A stretch of 64,000 nucleotides of DNA. Source: Mesostigma viride. Taxonomy: Eukaryota; Streptophyta; Mesostigmatophyceae; Mesostigmatales; Mesostigmataceae. The stretch is from contig RPFO01000027.1 of the NCBI GenBank assembly GCA_009746045.1, positions 5,145,146 through 5,209,145 on the forward strand, in the 5' to 3' direction. Shown here piece after piece: positions 62,318 to 64,000 of the stretch (position 1 is its first letter; every line of letters starts with the position of its first letter). The notes under the pieces are model-generated. The model searched no databases. It was not told the origin of the DNA and worked only from the letters and a program-made list of their open reading frames with translations. The translations under genes were made by a program, and so were the position numbers.

Positions 62318-62582
62318 GTGTGTGTTATAATGACTGGCGTCCTGCTGCTTCTGCGCCAGACAGGAATCGCTTGATGACACCCGAACTATACTTCGAAGAC
62401 ATTAATCGCTCAAACGACAGGAAACGTGCTTGGGCAGGAATGATACGTGTCTTCTAACTGGGTGGGCAGGAGCCATTTAGGAAACAGAATCGATTACAGG
62501 CGGGAAGTGCTTAGATGTTAGTAAAGGGAATAAATTACGTGCGTAGCGTCTGCACCTTTTAGGTATCTGGCCAATTAGTAAG

Positions 62583-62947
62583 AAGGAGGGAAGGAAGGAA
62601 GGAAGGAAGGAAGGAAGGAAGGAAGGAAGGAAGGAAGGAAGGAAGGAAGGAAGGAAGGAAGGAAGGAAGGAAGGAAGGAAGGAAGGAAGGAAGGAAGGAA
62701 GGAAGGAAGGAAGGAAGGAAGGAAGGAAGGAAGGAAGGAAGGAAGGAAGGAAGGAAGGAAGGAAGGAAGGAAGGAAGGAAGGAAGGAAGGAAGGAAGGAA
62801 GGAAGGAAGGAAGGAAGGAAGGAAGGAAGGAAGGAAGGAAGGAAGGAAGGAAGGAAGGAAGGAAGGAAGGAAGGAAGGAAGGAAGGAAGGAAGGAAGGAA
62901 GGAAGGAAGGAAGGAAGGAAGGAAGGAAGGAAGGAAGGAAGGAAGGA
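62583..62947. repeat. (GGAA)n array, about 90 units
   Basis: A 365-base, almost perfect tetranucleotide run, presumably in intron 2 of paralog C, followed by three copies of a 42-bp repeat containing GATAAGCAAGTAATGAAAG to about 63060. Confidence 0.95.
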
Positions 62948-63156
62948 GATAAGCAAGTAATGAAAGTAAGTGATTAGGTAAGGATAAGCAAGTAATGAAA
63001 GTAAGTGATTAGGTAAGGATAAGCAAGTAATGAAAGTAAGTGATTAGGTAAGTAAGTGGGTAACTTAGACAGAAACATAATGGGCTGATACGTGGGCGAC
63101 ATGCGCTGTAGGATGCGCTGTTGGTACTGCTATAATGCGTTTAGCATCTCCAACGT

Positions 63157-63450
<294 letters not shown>

Positions 63451-63829
63451 TTACAAGCTTGAGCTGCCCATACCTCTCTTCTTGCCCACCACTCTCACTT
63501 TATCCACGTATGAATAAGACTTGTCAAACCAAACAGACTGTCCTAAAACTGGCCTGTCCTTAGAAAGGGCTGTCTTCAAAAGTGATTATCCTATAGTAAT
63601 AGGATTCCACTTGTGTTTCTCACCCATATGATTTTCTTCACCATCCCTCACCATCTCCCCATCCCTACTCCTGCTGCACCCTACCTTACCATTAGTACTA
63701 TGACAGTTTTCCCCTCTTCTTATTGGTGCTTCATCCCAGCCCCAATTCAGTTCCAGCCACTGTATTCTGAACATCACGCCTTTGAAATGTTTTCCACGTA
63801 GACACACGCATTTAAAATTATTTCTTATT

Positions 63830-64000
63830 AGCAGCACTGAGTGATGGACACCCCATGAACCCCTGAACCTTATTAGCAGCACGGAGTGATGGATACCGCA
63901 TGGACCCCTGGACCTTATTAGCAGCACTGAGTGATGGATGCCGCATGAACCCCTGAACCTTATTAGCAGCACTGAGTGATGGATACCGCATGGACCCCTG
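63830..64000. repeat. Tandem repeat running off the right edge
   Basis: At least three units of about 54 bp containing TTATTAGCAGCAC-GAGTGATGGAT and CCCCTGAACC. Confidence 0.85.

Noticed and set aside
62477-62956. Phe-Leu-Pro-Ser repeat protein on the minus strand
   Set aside because: Translation of the (GGAA)n array only.

Overview
This is nuclear DNA of a eukaryote with GT-AG introns, GC-rich exons, AT-rich retroelement tails and very many simple-sequence and minisatellite arrays. The texture (a chromovirus, LINEs with (TTAA)n tails, foldback elements, long Gln/Pro-rich exons) would suit a unicellular or colonial alga, but no housekeeping gene is present to name the lineage, so that is only inference.

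Layout. 1-8366: a Ty3/gypsy chromovirus entering from the left edge, its pol broken by frameshifts, with an extra 3' ORF and a 704-bp 3' LTR. 8367-12618: an AT-rich repeat, a PHD-finger ORF on the minus strand, a decayed LINE tail, and a 5'-truncated LINE with target-site duplications (TSDs). 12751-17656: foldback element, an intact-ORF2 LINE inserted into a copy of the AT-rich repeat, and a C/G-run inverted-repeat element. 19982-34687: paralog A (+). 35060-40880: a nest of LINE fragments including a 2-kb ORF1-only retroelement with TSDs. 42246-56067: paralog B (-). 56515-57400: foldback element and a 30-bp tandem array. 60182 to the right edge: paralog C (+), partial.

The main find is the paralog family. 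Exon joining with consistent phases gives paralog B a predicted protein of 1773 aa: a shared N-terminal domain of unknown function, long disordered Pro/Gln-rich segments, a split helical module, a complete PARP catalytic domain with an H-Y-E triad, a RING and a Deltex C-terminal (DTC) domain. One polypeptide would thus pair an ADP-ribosyltransferase with a Deltex-type E3 ubiquitin ligase. In vertebrates the comparable pairing is a complex of two proteins (PARP9 and DTX3L), and PARP9 is catalytically degenerate. Paralog A keeps the N-terminal domain and disordered exons, carries the helical module twice, and loses the catalytic half where the LINE nest begins. Paralog C shows only its first two exons. 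A and B are tail-to-tail; B and C are head-to-head.

A second pattern is that nearly every intron of the three genes holds its own private tandem array, and several of those arrays in B carry degenerate copies of the neighbouring splice junction or small exon. All exon calls come from reading splice sites and phases by eye; no search or transcript data were available.
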